A stretch of 64,000 bases of DNA from Hellea sp. (lineage in GTDB: Bacteria > Pseudomonadota > Alphaproteobacteria > Caulobacterales > Maricaulaceae): assembly GCA_029250925.1 (NCBI GenBank), contig JAQXEH010000065.1, positions 1 to 64,000 of the forward strand. Direction: 5' to 3'. The notes under the pieces were generated by a model that saw nothing but the letters and a program-made list of their open reading frames with translations, was not told the origin of the DNA and ran no database searches. Every line of letters begins with the position of its first letter. Positions within the stretch are counted from its first letter, which is position 1. The translations under genes and the position numbers were made by a program. Of this stretch, positions 8,581 to 17,790 are shown piece by piece.

Positions 8581-8596
8581 ATCAAATTTATTTGAT
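8581..8596. promoter_or_regulatory. Palindrome between marR and pmbA, possible operator
   Basis: ATCAAAT-TT-ATTTGAT is a 7-2-7 inverted repeat just after the marR stop codon and 74 bp before pmbA. It has the size of a MarR-type operator. It contains no G/C-rich stem, so it is unlikely to be an efficient terminator. Binding is inferred from position only. Confidence 0.3.
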
Positions 8597-8670
8597 CATT
8601 CATTTTAATACCTTCATTAATAATATCAGCACCTAATTAGACATAAGCATTAAAAAAAGAAAATTTATCT

Positions 8671-10029
8671 ATGAGCTTTGAAAACACCCTAAACAGATCT
8701 GAAATTGATAATGTTGTTCAGAAACTACTTTTAAAAGCTAAGCACTTCGGGGCAACATCTGCAGATGCCGTTGGAACTTATGGTAGGTCTTTGGGAGTAG
8801 TAGTTCGCAATGGAGAACTGGAAGATATAGATAATAATGAAGGCTGCGATGTAGGACTACGCGTTATGGTAGGTAAACGCCAGTCTTGCGTTTCGACATC
8901 TGATACATCCCACGCTTCGCTTGAAAAAATGGCAGAGAGGGCTGTAGCTATGGCTAAATTAGCTCCTGAGGATCCCTATTGTGGACTAATCGAAACCAGC
9001 AAACTCAAAAAGCATAATCCAGATTTACAACTATATGACAGTACATCCATATCTCCCAAAGAACTGAAAGAAAGAGCTTTAGAAGTTGAGGCATCAGCAT
9101 TAAAGGTTAAAGGCATACTCCAGGCAGAAGGCGCAAATGCTAGCCATGCTCACTCGGAAATATTTTTTCAAACAAGTAGTGGTTTTTCTTATGAGTGGAT
9201 GTCTTCTCGACACTCAATTTCTGTATCAGCAATAGCTGAGCTTAACGGGTCAATGGAAAGAGATTATGACTATCATTCTACAAGATGGCTAGAAGACTTG
9301 AGGTCCACTAAAGAGGTTGGGCAGCTTGCTGGTTCAAGAGCTATAGCTAGGATTGGTTCAAAACAAATAAAATCGGGGGCAATGCCAGTAATTTTTGATA
9401 AAAGAGTATCTAATGCACTCCTTTCAGCGCTTTTGGGAGCAATTTCTGGTCCATCTGTAGCTAGAGGTGTTTCATTTCTAAAGGATAAATTAGGTTTACA
9501 GGTATTTGATGGTAAAATTCAAATTATCGATGACCCTCAGATAATTAGAGGACATGGTTCCCGCCTTTATGATGGAGAAGGAATAATACCAGTTAAAAGA
9601 AGTTTAATTAAAAATGGCATGCTTCAAACATGGTTGTTGAACTCATCCTCAGCGAGACAGTTAAATCGAGAAACAACAGGTCATGCGAGCAGAAACATAA
9701 GTTCGCCTCCTGGAGTTTCTTCTACAAATGCATATATTGCAAATGGATCCTCCTCTCCTGAGGAAATAATAAAACAAATCACTGATGGATTGCTCATAAC
9801 TGAAATGTTTGGTCCATCACTTAATGGAAATACAGGTGATTACTCAGTTGGTGTTTCTGGATTTAAAATTGAAAATGGGCAAAAAACGCACCCTGTAAGC
9901 GAAGTTACTGTTGCAGGAAACTTATCAGAGATATATAAATCTTTAACGGCTGCAAATGATCTAGAATTTAACAGTGCAACAGTTTCGCCTACTCTTTTAG
10001 CGCAGGGCTTGACCGTTGCAGGTCTCTAG
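8671..10029 (+). CDS. pmbA: TldD/PmbA-family metallopeptidase subunit (PmbA/TldE)
   Basis: PmbA (TldE) works with TldD as a heteromeric zinc protease that degrades unfolded peptides and matures some modified peptides. The 452-residue length fits, with family segments such as SGFSYEWMSSRHSISVSA, RDYDYHSTRWLEDL, SRLYDGEGI and GPSLNGNTGDYSVGVSG. The HExxxH zinc motif belongs to the TldD partner and is not expected here; no tldD is in the window. It leads a probable operon with the IMPase-DUF4170 and ABC exporter genes, a conserved alphaproteobacterial order. Confidence 0.9.
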   Translation: MSFENTLNRSEIDNVVQKLLLKAKHFGATSADAVGTYGRSLGVVVRNGELEDIDNNEGCDVGLRVMVGKRQSCVSTSDTSHASLEKMAERAVAMAKLAPEDPYCGLIETSKLKKHNPDLQLYDSTSISPKELKERALEVEASALKVKGILQAEGANASHAHSEIFFQTSSGFSYEWMSSRHSISVSAIAELNGSMERDYDYHSTRWLEDLRSTKEVGQLAGSRAIARIGSKQIKSGAMPVIFDKRVSNALLSALLGAISGPSVARGVSFLKDKLGLQVFDGKIQIIDDPQIIRGHGSRLYDGEGIIPVKRSLIKNGMLQTWLLNSSSARQLNRETTGHASRNISSPPGVSSTNAYIANGSSSPEEIIKQITDGLLITEMFGPSLNGNTGDYSVGVSGFKIENGQKTHPVSEVTVAGNLSEIYKSLTAANDLEFNSATVSPTLLAQGLTVAGL

Positions 10030-10033
10030 AGAA

Positions 10034-11113
10034 ATGGTCATCAGTTATGCTGATGACTTAGCCCTTATTAAAAAAGTAGTACATAAAGCAGGTCAAATCG
10101 CAAAAGCAGCTTTTTTAAAAGATGAACTTCAAATATGGGACAAAGGTGATGGTCACCTAGTTACTAGTGCAGATATAGCAGTAAATAATTACCTTTCTAA
10201 ATATTTAAAAGAAAATCGACCTAAGTATGGTTGGCTATCGGAAGAAACTAAAGATGATAGCTCTAGACTTAAGGCAAAAAGAACATTTGTTGTTGACCCT
10301 ATAGACGGAACAAAAGCATTTATAGATGGAACAACAGATTTCGTAGTTTCTGTTGCAGTTATCGAAAGTGATTACCCAGTAGCGGCTGTTATATACAATC
10401 CTATTAAGAATGAAATGTTTGAAGCCACTTTAGGTGGTGGATCAAAATTGAATAATAGTAATATTAAAGTTAACGACAAACAGTCGGTAAAAGATATTAC
10501 AATGATAGGCTATAGCCGTAAATTCAAACAACTTAAATGGCCGCATATGAATTGTTTCAACGTAAATTCAATGGCTTATAGAATTGCATTGGTTGCATGC
10601 GGTAAAGCAGATGCAACTGTTGCATTTACTCCAAAATCAGATTGGGATGTTGCAGCTGCTCAATTAATTGCAACTGAGGCAGGAGCATACATCTCAAATA
10701 TTAATGGAAAAATACCTTCATATGCTAATACCAATACGAAGGGTTCAGGCATTATTTGTGCTGGAAAAAATCTCCATAGTTTGTTACTAGAACTAACTTA
10801 CCCAGTGATTAAAAGATATAATACATCAACCGATAAGTTAAAGGAATTTGGATTTATGGCGACTAAATCAGAGGATAGAAAAAATGTGCAACTACTTCAC
10901 ATTGTTATAGGGGGGGAGCTCTTGGATCCTAATAAGTCAGAATTCAAAGATCTTAATAAAGTTGATTATATTGGTGCTTTCCCAAATTTTAAGTCAGCCC
11001 ATACCGCTTGGAAATCTGCAGCCCAAAAAACTGTTGATAATGCCCATATGCGTTATTTTATATTACATGCACACGAATTAATTGACCCTAATAAAGATGG
11101 TATAATTGGTTAA
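10034..11113 (+). CDS. Inositol monophosphatase-family phosphatase fused to a DUF4170 domain
   Basis: Residues about 1-260 form a Mg-dependent sugar/nucleotide phosphatase (IMPase/CysQ superfamily) with metal-binding LSEET, DPIDGTKAF (about 88-96) and SDWDVAAAQLIATEAGA. Residues about 280-352 match DUF4170 (LLHIVIGGELLDP through AHMRYFILHAHELIDP). In related genomes DUF4170 is normally a separate gene directly downstream, so this is an apparent fusion. An ATG at 10856 with AAGGA about 10 nt upstream could also start DUF4170 on its own. I prefer ATG 10034, 4 bp after pmbA, over TTG 10016. The exact phosphatase substrate is unknown. Confidence 0.88.
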   Translation: MVISYADDLALIKKVVHKAGQIAKAAFLKDELQIWDKGDGHLVTSADIAVNNYLSKYLKENRPKYGWLSEETKDDSSRLKAKRTFVVDPIDGTKAFIDGTTDFVVSVAVIESDYPVAAVIYNPIKNEMFEATLGGGSKLNNSNIKVNDKQSVKDITMIGYSRKFKQLKWPHMNCFNVNSMAYRIALVACGKADATVAFTPKSDWDVAAAQLIATEAGAYISNINGKIPSYANTNTKGSGIICAGKNLHSLLLELTYPVIKRYNTSTDKLKEFGFMATKSEDRKNVQLLHIVIGGELLDPNKSEFKDLNKVDYIGAFPNFKSAHTAWKSAAQKTVDNAHMRYFILHAHELIDPNKDGIIG

Positions 11114-12869
11114 ACTCACTTCAAATAAAGATGATTATCATTTAATTAGCAGATTATGGACAAACTATATATGGCCTCAAAAAAGAAGACTATTACTTGC
11201 TCTTTTATTTATGGCATTATTAGCAGCGACTACAGCTGCCTACACTTTTATAGTTAGCTTTGTAATTGATGAAGCTAATAACCTAACAAAAAAAAACAAC
11301 ACAATTAAGCAAGCACAATCTTATGCTTTTTCAGTATTGCCTTTATTAATTTTTATTACAGCAACATCTGGTTTATCTAATTATCTACAAAGAATCTTAA
11401 ATAATTTGATTGCTCTAAAAGCAGTTACGAAGATGCAAAAACAAATGTTAAAATCAACCTACAATAGTGATTTTGGTTCCTTTAAACAAAAAAAATCTGG
11501 AGATATAATTTCTAAATTCACTAATGACATAACAGTGGTATCTAACGCCTTAATTCGCACAATGTCGAACCTTATCGCTGCTTTTCTTACAATTGCTCTT
11601 ACAATTGCAGCCATGTTATATCAAAATTGGCAATTATCATTGATAATGACTGTCTTCATTATTGCTTACTGGCCCATCTTATCAATATCTAAACGCATGC
11701 GGGGAGATGCTAAAAATGTTCAAGATCAAATTGGAAAAATAACTTCTAATTTAAAGGAAAGTTTTAACAATATGCGGATTGTAAAAACCTATAATTTAGA
11801 AATATTAGAAAATAGTAGGTTAAGTAAAAATTTTGATGCACGAGAACGTCTTCAAATGAAATTAGTTACCGAACAAGCACGGGTTGATCCAATACTAGAG
11901 GTGCTAGGGGGACTAGCCATAGCTGGGGTAGTAATCTTTGGGGTTTACCAAATATCAAATGAGACGGCTAGCGCTGGCTCAATAGCAGCTGTTTTAACTG
12001 GCTTGTTGATACTCTCACCTAAATTGCGAGCACTAGGAACACTTAATAATGTAGCTCAAGAGGGACTTGCTGCACTGACTAGAATATTCACTGTGATTGA
12101 TGAAGAAGCAAATATACAAGACACACCTCACTCCCAAGAGCTTATTAAGATAAACGGAGAGATTAGTTTTGATAATGTTTACTTTAAATATCCAGATGGA
12201 AATCTAGCCTTAAAAGGGGTTTCATTAATTGCTCGACCTGGCGAAACAGTCGCGATAGTAGGTTATTCGGGAAGCGGTAAGTCTACAATTATGAATTTAA
12301 TACCTAGATTGTATGATGTGCAATCTGGTTCCGTTTGCATAGATGGGCATGACATAAAAAATATTAAAATAAAAAATTTGAGAAATAATATAGCTTTGGT
12401 TTCTCAAGAAATAATATTATTCAATACTACTATAGCTAACAATTTAAGCTATGGGAATGACAGCGCTGATATGGATGATATAATTCATGCAGCCAAGCAA
12501 GCAGATGCACATAAATTTATTTCAGAATTACCATTTGGATACGAAACTGTACTTGGTGAAAATGGGCATGGCCTTTCTGGTGGACAAAAACAACGATTAT
12601 CAATTGCTAGAGCACTTTTAAGAGATGCCCCAATTTTATTGATGGATGAAGCCACTTCAGCAATAGATTCATTAAGTGAAGATACTATAAAAAAGTCCCT
12701 CAAAGACTTTATAATAAATAAAACAACTATAATAATTTCTCACAGACCAAACTCCGTGAAAAATGCTGATAGAATATATGTACTAGATAATGGAAACATT
12801 GTTGAAACAGGGAGACATAAAGATCTCATAAAAAAAAGATCTGGGGTTTACTCAAAATTACAAAATTAA
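11106..12869 (+). CDS. MsbA-like ABC transporter, fused permease and ATPase
   Basis: A 587-residue half-transporter of the exporter type. The first about 320 residues hold six predicted membrane helices, followed by an ATPase with Walker A GYSGSGKST (from about 386), signature LSGGQKQR (about 489) and Walker B ILLMDEATSAID (about 511-522). In this alphaproteobacterial neighbourhood it is thought to flip a lipid, probably lipid A or a phospholipid, across the inner membrane. This is inference from context. The TTG start overlaps the preceding stop by 8 bp, indicating translational coupling. Confidence 0.9.
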   Translation: MVKLTSNKDDYHLISRLWTNYIWPQKRRLLLALLFMALLAATTAAYTFIVSFVIDEANNLTKKNNTIKQAQSYAFSVLPLLIFITATSGLSNYLQRILNNLIALKAVTKMQKQMLKSTYNSDFGSFKQKKSGDIISKFTNDITVVSNALIRTMSNLIAAFLTIALTIAAMLYQNWQLSLIMTVFIIAYWPILSISKRMRGDAKNVQDQIGKITSNLKESFNNMRIVKTYNLEILENSRLSKNFDARERLQMKLVTEQARVDPILEVLGGLAIAGVVIFGVYQISNETASAGSIAAVLTGLLILSPKLRALGTLNNVAQEGLAALTRIFTVIDEEANIQDTPHSQELIKINGEISFDNVYFKYPDGNLALKGVSLIARPGETVAIVGYSGSGKSTIMNLIPRLYDVQSGSVCIDGHDIKNIKIKNLRNNIALVSQEIILFNTTIANNLSYGNDSADMDDIIHAAKQADAHKFISELPFGYETVLGENGHGLSGGQKQRLSIARALLRDAPILLMDEATSAIDSLSEDTIKKSLKDFIINKTTIIISHRPNSVKNADRIYVLDNGNIVETGRHKDLIKKRSGVYSKLQN

Positions 12870-12876
12870 TAAAATC

Positions 12877-13536
12877 TCACTCTCTTCTCAAAATCAATTC
12901 TGTTATTGGGTTGCCAGACCATTGTTTCATAAAATTTACTTTAAGTTCAACTGGATCGTAAACATCCAAAACCCAATTTAAAAAGCTTATTTCCTTTTGA
13001 CTGGAATATAATAAATATTCCAAGAAAAAGAAGTCAAGTATACCTGTTTTACCTTGTTTAATATGCAAATACTTTAGGCTCAACTGACTTATCGCGACTT
13101 CAATCGGTTCATTCATATGGAAGTGTTTATAGAGTACTCCCATAAAACCAGTTCTATCTGCTCCAGACTTACAATGCATAATTGCTGGATACTCTATTTC
13201 ACTGAATAATTTCTGAGCATTTACTATGGTTTCTTTAGAGTGAACATCTCGACTATAAACCCGAAAGTCTATCATATTAATTGCGTTTTGATCACATGCC
13301 TCCTTTTCTAGAAGGTAGTAACCTTTATCACTTTTTCCTCTTAAATTGATATTTGTCTTTATACCCCGTTCTCTCCACTCTTGTATTCGCCTTGGCGATG
13401 GTTGGTTTTCACGGTACATTTCCTTGCCAATTTCATGATGGTTAGAAAACTTGTAACGTAAAAATCCATGATCAGAAAAAATTAAGTCCTTATACGCCCT
13501 TTTTCTATCAGCCTTTTTATTGAGATTAAGCGACAT
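12877..13536 (-). CDS. Tyrosine/dual-specificity protein phosphatase-like protein
   Basis: The 219-residue protein has the Cx5R phosphatase loop HCKSGADRTG at residues 121-130, with nucleophile Cys122 and Arg128. The upstream segment TNINLRGKSDKGYYLLEKEAC is typical of DSP-like bacterial phosphatases. Asp97 in YSRDVHS could be the general acid. There is no signal peptide. It stands opposite to the lipid A cluster, its stop only 7 bp from that of the ABC exporter and its start 48 bp from that of the DUF374 gene. Its substrate may be a phosphoprotein or a phospholipid; the location suggests an envelope role. Confidence 0.82.
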   Translation of the reverse strand: MSLNLNKKADRKRAYKDLIFSDHGFLRYKFSNHHEIGKEMYRENQPSPRRIQEWRERGIKTNINLRGKSDKGYYLLEKEACDQNAINMIDFRVYSRDVHSKETIVNAQKLFSEIEYPAIMHCKSGADRTGFMGVLYKHFHMNEPIEVAISQLSLKYLHIKQGKTGILDFFFLEYLLYSSQKEISFLNWVLDVYDPVELKVNFMKQWSGNPITELILRRE

Positions 13537-13584
13537 TTACTATAAGCCTTTATTTTTACGAGGTGTATAGCAGGGAGTAATAAA

Positions 13585-14307
13585 GTGTTCAAACGCTTCA
13601 TAAAATTTAAATTAATACAGCTAATTTTAGGCTTACTAATTGCTATATATATGACAATAGTTAAGCATACTACCAAGTGGAGCATCGAAAACGAAGCTGA
13701 GTTAAGCGAAATTATTAAAAATAATGAAGCATTCATCCTAATAACATGGCACTCGCGAATCTTGATGTTGAATGCTGCCTGGACTAATAAAAAGCTCATC
13801 CCTTCTGTACTAATATCGAAATCGCGCGATGGAGCTATTATAACTAATGCTTGCCGATTTCTAGGAATTAATACAATTCGTGGCTCCATAAATGCAAATA
13901 AGCAAAATAATAAAATTAAGGTTTCAAAAAGGGGAACATTAGCAACCCAGGAAATTATCAAAGCTCTGGATAATTCAGGCTGTATAGTCATAACACCTGA
14001 TGGCCCTAGTGGTCCAAGGCAGCATTTAAAAAAAGGAGCTCTTCGTATCGCACGTATTACTGGCGTTCCAATATATCCTATAATATTTTCAGTGCACAAA
14101 AGAAAAGTTTTTAAAACATGGGATAGTTTTGTATTACCTTTTCCCTTTAATAAAGGTAAAGTCATTTGGACAAATCCAGTTTATATTCCAAAAGAAACTA
14201 CTGATAGAGAGCTTAAGGAAATTCAAATAAAAATAGAAAATAAAATGAACGACTTGCTAGACTCTGCAGATTCCGCATATGGACACCATCCAGTTAAAAA
14301 GACTTAG
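13585..14307 (+). CDS. DUF374-family lysophospholipid acyltransferase-like protein
   Basis: A 240-residue membrane-associated protein with an N-terminal hydrophobic anchor. It has the DUF374 signatures TWHSRILML (His at the acyltransferase position), SRDGAIITN, FLGINTIRGS and PDGPSGPRQHLKKGALRIA. The family is related to lysophospholipid acyltransferases and lies between the exporter and waaA in many alphaproteobacteria, suggesting acylation of an envelope lipid; the reaction is not established. The start is GTG at 13585 preceded by AGGGAG. It ends 2 bp before waaA. Confidence 0.87.
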   Translation: MFKRFIKFKLIQLILGLLIAIYMTIVKHTTKWSIENEAELSEIIKNNEAFILITWHSRILMLNAAWTNKKLIPSVLISKSRDGAIITNACRFLGINTIRGSINANKQNNKIKVSKRGTLATQEIIKALDNSGCIVITPDGPSGPRQHLKKGALRIARITGVPIYPIIFSVHKRKVFKTWDSFVLPFPFNKGKVIWTNPVYIPKETTDRELKEIQIKIENKMNDLLDSADSAYGHHPVKKT

Positions 14308-14309
14308 GT

Positions 14310-15590
14310 ATGCAAAGTAATTTTCTAATTAATTTATATAAATTTGTAATGGTTTTAATAAGTCCAATTTTACGGATGTGGATAAAATACAGAATCATCA
14401 ATGGCAAAGAGGAATATCATAGAACAAAAGAAAGGTTCGGCTACCCAACTATAGCTCGCCCAAATAACGCAATAATTTGGTTACACGGAGCTAGCGTAGG
14501 AGAAGTAAAAATATTATTTCCATTAGTTGATAGAATAAGGACTGACTTCCCGGATGCTTACATTCTTATCACTAGTGCAACTAAAACTTCGGCTGATTTA
14601 ATATGCAAAAATAGTCTTCCTAACACTTATCATCAATATTTGCCCTTAGATATACCTAAAGCGGTAAATTTGTTTGTAGAGTACTGGAAACCTAGTGCGC
14701 TGATAATTGCTGAATCCGAAATATGGCCGAACCTTTTGACAACAGTAAAGTCTAAAAATATACCTATAGCGCTTATAAATGGGCGCTTTTCACAAAAATC
14801 AATTAAGTCTTGGTGTCTTATTAAAAATACAGCGCAAATAATATTTAATTATTTTGACATTATTATATCTGCAGATCTGAATACTGATAGATTTTTGAGA
14901 GACGTAATAGGTGATAAAGTTCAATATTTAGGAAACTTAAAGTCTAATGCCTCGCACCTAGAAGTAAATAAAATAATTCATAATAAGCTAAAAATTCAAA
15001 TCGGTGATCGACCTGTTTGGTGTGCGGCGAGCACTCACAAAGGTGAAGAAAAGTTTATTATTAGCGCGCATAAAAAATTAAAATTAAAATTCCCAAGCCT
15101 ATTGTTAATAATGGCTTTAAGACACCCCGAAAGAGCTAAAAGTGTAATTAAAAAACTAAACAACGTGACAGTTGCAAAGCACTCCTGTGAAGAAATAATC
15201 ACAAACAAAACAGATATCTACCTTATTGATACAATTGGTGATATGGGTTTAGCATATTCATTATCAGGAATAACACTAGTATGTGGCTCATTAATAAAAG
15301 GGCTGAAAGGCCATAATCCACTTGAACCCGCTAATTTTTCTAATGCTATTTTAACAGGTAATTATTTTAATAGTTTTCATGATATATATATGTCTATGAT
15401 TAACTTAAAAGCCGCTGCAAATATATCATCAGTTGATAAGATTGAAAAACATGTGAGTGAATTACTGTCAGATTCAGATAAGCTAAAGGATAAGCAAAAT
15501 TTAGCATATAACTTCGCCAATAGTCAGACTTCTATTTTAGACACAACATGGTATAAACTAAGACAAATAATTTCAGAGACAGAAATATGA
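14310..15590 (+). CDS. waaA: 3-deoxy-D-manno-octulosonic acid (Kdo) transferase
   Basis: WaaA (KdtA) moves Kdo from CMP-Kdo to lipid A precursor at the cytoplasmic face of the inner membrane. The 426-residue protein has an N-terminal anchor, the acceptor-side motif WLHGASVGEV (57-66, with Glu65 at the catalytic base position), AESEIWPNLL and the donor-side segment VCGSLIKGLKGHNPLEPA. Length and order match the GT30 family. It overlaps lpxK by an ATGA junction. The sequence does not show whether it adds one or two Kdo residues. Confidence 0.94.
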   Translation: MQSNFLINLYKFVMVLISPILRMWIKYRIINGKEEYHRTKERFGYPTIARPNNAIIWLHGASVGEVKILFPLVDRIRTDFPDAYILITSATKTSADLICKNSLPNTYHQYLPLDIPKAVNLFVEYWKPSALIIAESEIWPNLLTTVKSKNIPIALINGRFSQKSIKSWCLIKNTAQIIFNYFDIIISADLNTDRFLRDVIGDKVQYLGNLKSNASHLEVNKIIHNKLKIQIGDRPVWCAASTHKGEEKFIISAHKKLKLKFPSLLLIMALRHPERAKSVIKKLNNVTVAKHSCEEIITNKTDIYLIDTIGDMGLAYSLSGITLVCGSLIKGLKGHNPLEPANFSNAILTGNYFNSFHDIYMSMINLKAAANISSVDKIEKHVSELLSDSDKLKDKQNLAYNFANSQTSILDTTWYKLRQIISETEI

Positions 15591-16582
15591 AAACCCCCGA
15601 ATTCTGGAGTCATAAAAGTGGACGAGACTCAGCTCCAGCTATAAGAACTATTTTATCCCCAATTGGATGGCTGTATGGTAAATTTGTATCAAAAAATATA
15701 AATAATTCAATTCCGTATAATTCAGGTATCCCTGTAATATGTGTTGGAAATGCAACTCTCGGGGGGACGGGGAAAACCCCTGTTACTATATATATTTTAA
15801 AAAGCTTGAGGCGTTTAGGGCTAAATGCAGTTGGCTTAACAAGAGGATATGGCGGTCAAGAAAAGGGGCCCGTTCTCTTAAATGATAAGCATACATCTTA
15901 TGATGTAGGAGACGAACCGTTATTACTTGCTAAATATGCTCCAGTATGGGTTGCTGCAGGAAGAGATGACGGAGCTAAAGCAGCAGTGAGTAATGGAGCA
16001 TCTGTTATTGTAATGGATGATGGCCATCAAAATCAATTACTAAAAAAAACATTATCATTACTTGTTGTAGATGCAGAAGTTGGTTTCGGAAACGGTAAAA
16101 TTTTTCCAGCTGGACCATTACGTGAAAATTTAGACGAAGCCCTTAATCGAAGTGATGCGGTTATATTAATGAAGCCAAATAAAGACTATCAACCAGATAA
16201 TTTTTTATTGAATCAGTTGAGTAAAAAAGTATTGATTAACGCCTATTTAAAACCAACCTCTATTTTACCTAAAGGAAAATTATATGCTTTCGCAGGGATA
16301 GGCAGACCAAATAAATTTTTTGATAGTCTACGCGACTCTGGGGGAGAAATAGTTGAAGCAATCTCATATTCAAATCATTATAAATATAAAGATATAGATA
16401 TAGAAAATTTGTTCACGCTGGCCTCAGAGTATGAAGCATCATTAATAACAACTGAAAAAGATTACGTCCGCCTGCCAAGGGGCTATCGGAAAGGCGTTCA
16501 TAAATGGCCTGTTACAGTGCATTTTGAGGATGAATTAACACTCAGACGGCTTCTTCACCCCTTTGTCAAACCACCTAATTAA
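15587..16582 (+). CDS. lpxK: Tetraacyldisaccharide 4'-kinase
   Basis: LpxK phosphorylates the 4' position of the lipid A disaccharide. The 331-residue protein has the P-loop VGNATLGGTGKTPVT (53-67), GLTRGYGG, the Walker-like VIVMDDGHQNQ and FPAGPLRE, all diagnostic. The N-terminal segment is membrane-associated. It overlaps waaA by 4 bp and is followed 2 bp later by an LpxL-like gene, so the run 13585-17466 is very likely one transcript for late lipid A assembly. Confidence 0.95.
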   Translation: MKTPEFWSHKSGRDSAPAIRTILSPIGWLYGKFVSKNINNSIPYNSGIPVICVGNATLGGTGKTPVTIYILKSLRRLGLNAVGLTRGYGGQEKGPVLLNDKHTSYDVGDEPLLLAKYAPVWVAAGRDDGAKAAVSNGASVIVMDDGHQNQLLKKTLSLLVVDAEVGFGNGKIFPAGPLRENLDEALNRSDAVILMKPNKDYQPDNFLLNQLSKKVLINAYLKPTSILPKGKLYAFAGIGRPNKFFDSLRDSGGEIVEAISYSNHYKYKDIDIENLFTLASEYEASLITTEKDYVRLPRGYRKGVHKWPVTVHFEDELTLRRLLHPFVKPPN

Positions 16583-16584
16583 TA

Positions 16585-17466
16585 ATGAAATTAAAAACAC
16601 AAATCATCTGGAGACTTGAAGCATTAATATATGACATTGTAAGTCTATTTTTTAGTCTACTACCATTTAGTTTTGTATCCGGATTAGGAGCAATTATTTT
16701 TAAAGTAATAGGCCCTATGACAAATAAACACAAAATTGTACGCACAGGACTAATGATAGCTTTCCCTGAAAAGTCCAGAGAGGAAATAAACAATTTAGCA
16801 TCAAAACAATGGGATAATATAGGAAGAACTTTTGCAGAGTTTCCAGTGTCCCACAAAATTAAAATTATAAATAATAAAAATATATCAGTTAACGGTTTAT
16901 CTAAAGCAATTAAAAACACTCCCGCATTATTTATATCGGGACATTTTTCTAATTGGGAAATTATATTAAGCCTTTTAATAGAAACAAAACTTCCAGTACA
17001 AATTACTTATCGCAAATTAAACAACCCTTATATTGATGCACGAATTCGGAAACAAAGAGAAAAGAATGGTGCGAGATTTTTAATACAAAAATCTGGTCAA
17101 ACAAGTGCTAGAAATTTATTAAAAGCACTTAAAAATAAGCAAAGCATCGCAATGTTAAACGACCAGAAATTTAATGAAGGTATAAGCGTTCCATTTTTTG
17201 GTGTGAATGCTATGACTGCTCAAGGTTTTGTTCGGCTAGCCTTAAAAACAAACTTACCACTTTTGCCAGTGATAGTACAAAGAAAGAAATCCAAATTCAC
17301 TATCAACTTTTATGAACCTATACATCTTATTAAAACTAAAAATAAATCTTTAGATGTAGAGAATGGTGTTATTCAAATAAATAAGTTTATTGAAGAAAGG
17401 ATAAGGGAGAATCCCGATCAATGGTTTTGGGCTCACAGACGTTGGCCTAACTTTCACTATGAATAA
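16585..17466 (+). CDS. lpxL: Lipid A late acyltransferase (LpxL/HtrB family)
   Basis: A 293-residue membrane-bound acyltransferase that adds a secondary acyl chain to lipid A from acyl-ACP. The catalytic Hx4E motif is His120-Glu125 (HFSNWE). Also present are NDQKFNEGISVPFFG and the C-terminal WFWAHRRWP typical of the family. An N-terminal hydrophobic helix anchors it. Whether it is the LpxL or LpxM position enzyme cannot be decided. Its stop codon directly abuts the stop codon of the opposing chorismate mutase, with no base between. Confidence 0.9.
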   Translation: MKLKTQIIWRLEALIYDIVSLFFSLLPFSFVSGLGAIIFKVIGPMTNKHKIVRTGLMIAFPEKSREEINNLASKQWDNIGRTFAEFPVSHKIKIINNKNISVNGLSKAIKNTPALFISGHFSNWEIILSLLIETKLPVQITYRKLNNPYIDARIRKQREKNGARFLIQKSGQTSARNLLKALKNKQSIAMLNDQKFNEGISVPFFGVNAMTAQGFVRLALKTNLPLLPVIVQRKKSKFTINFYEPIHLIKTKNKSLDVENGVIQINKFIEERIRENPDQWFWAHRRWPNFHYE

Positions 17467-17790
17467 TTAGCGGGTATTTGTAGAGTTTATTGCATCCCAT
17501 TGCTGAAACTCATATAATATTGATGCTTCTATCAAATGGCGCCAAACTGTTTCAGCTATCTCGGATGACAAACCCTGAACTTTAGCCTCTTTTAGTACTT
17601 TGTTTATTACATCCTCAATTCGTGGTGTATCTCTGACATCGTCTCTATTGTTTTTAATTCTAGCCGCAGCAGTCATATATCGTTGGCGCTCCGCTAAAAT
17701 TTTCACTAAATTTTTGTCTAATTTATCTACCCCAAATCGAACTTCGCTCATAGTGTTGCAATTTTCAGGTCTAGTGTAGTTTTTAGTCAT
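17467..17790 (-). CDS. Chorismate mutase, AroQ class
   Basis: A 107-residue all-helical chorismate mutase that converts chorismate to prephenate for Phe/Tyr synthesis. Family features include the basic run RFGVDKLDKNLVKILAERQRY, then AARIKNNRDDVRDTPRIEDVI and the final helix ETVWRHLIEASILYE. It is monofunctional, with no fused dehydratase. Its start overlaps the stop of the M23 peptidase gene by 8 bp. Met14 (17751) is an alternative start, and neither has a clear ribosome binding site. Confidence 0.88.
   Translation of the reverse strand: MTKNYTRPENCNTMSEVRFGVDKLDKNLVKILAERQRYMTAAARIKNNRDDVRDTPRIEDVINKVLKEAKVQGLSSEIAETVWRHLIEASILYEFQQWDAINSTNTR

Noticed and set aside
10016-10033. TTG 10016 as start of the IMPase-DUF4170 gene
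   Set aside because: It would overlap pmbA by 14 bp and adds six residues unlike the family. ATG 10034 is closer to usual spacing, though the TTG cannot be excluded.
13482-14165. 227-codon open frame antisense to the DUF374 gene
   Set aside because: The opposite strand has clear DUF374 motifs, a GTG with a good ribosome site and operon spacing. The antisense frame has no recognisable family and overlaps the phosphatase start.
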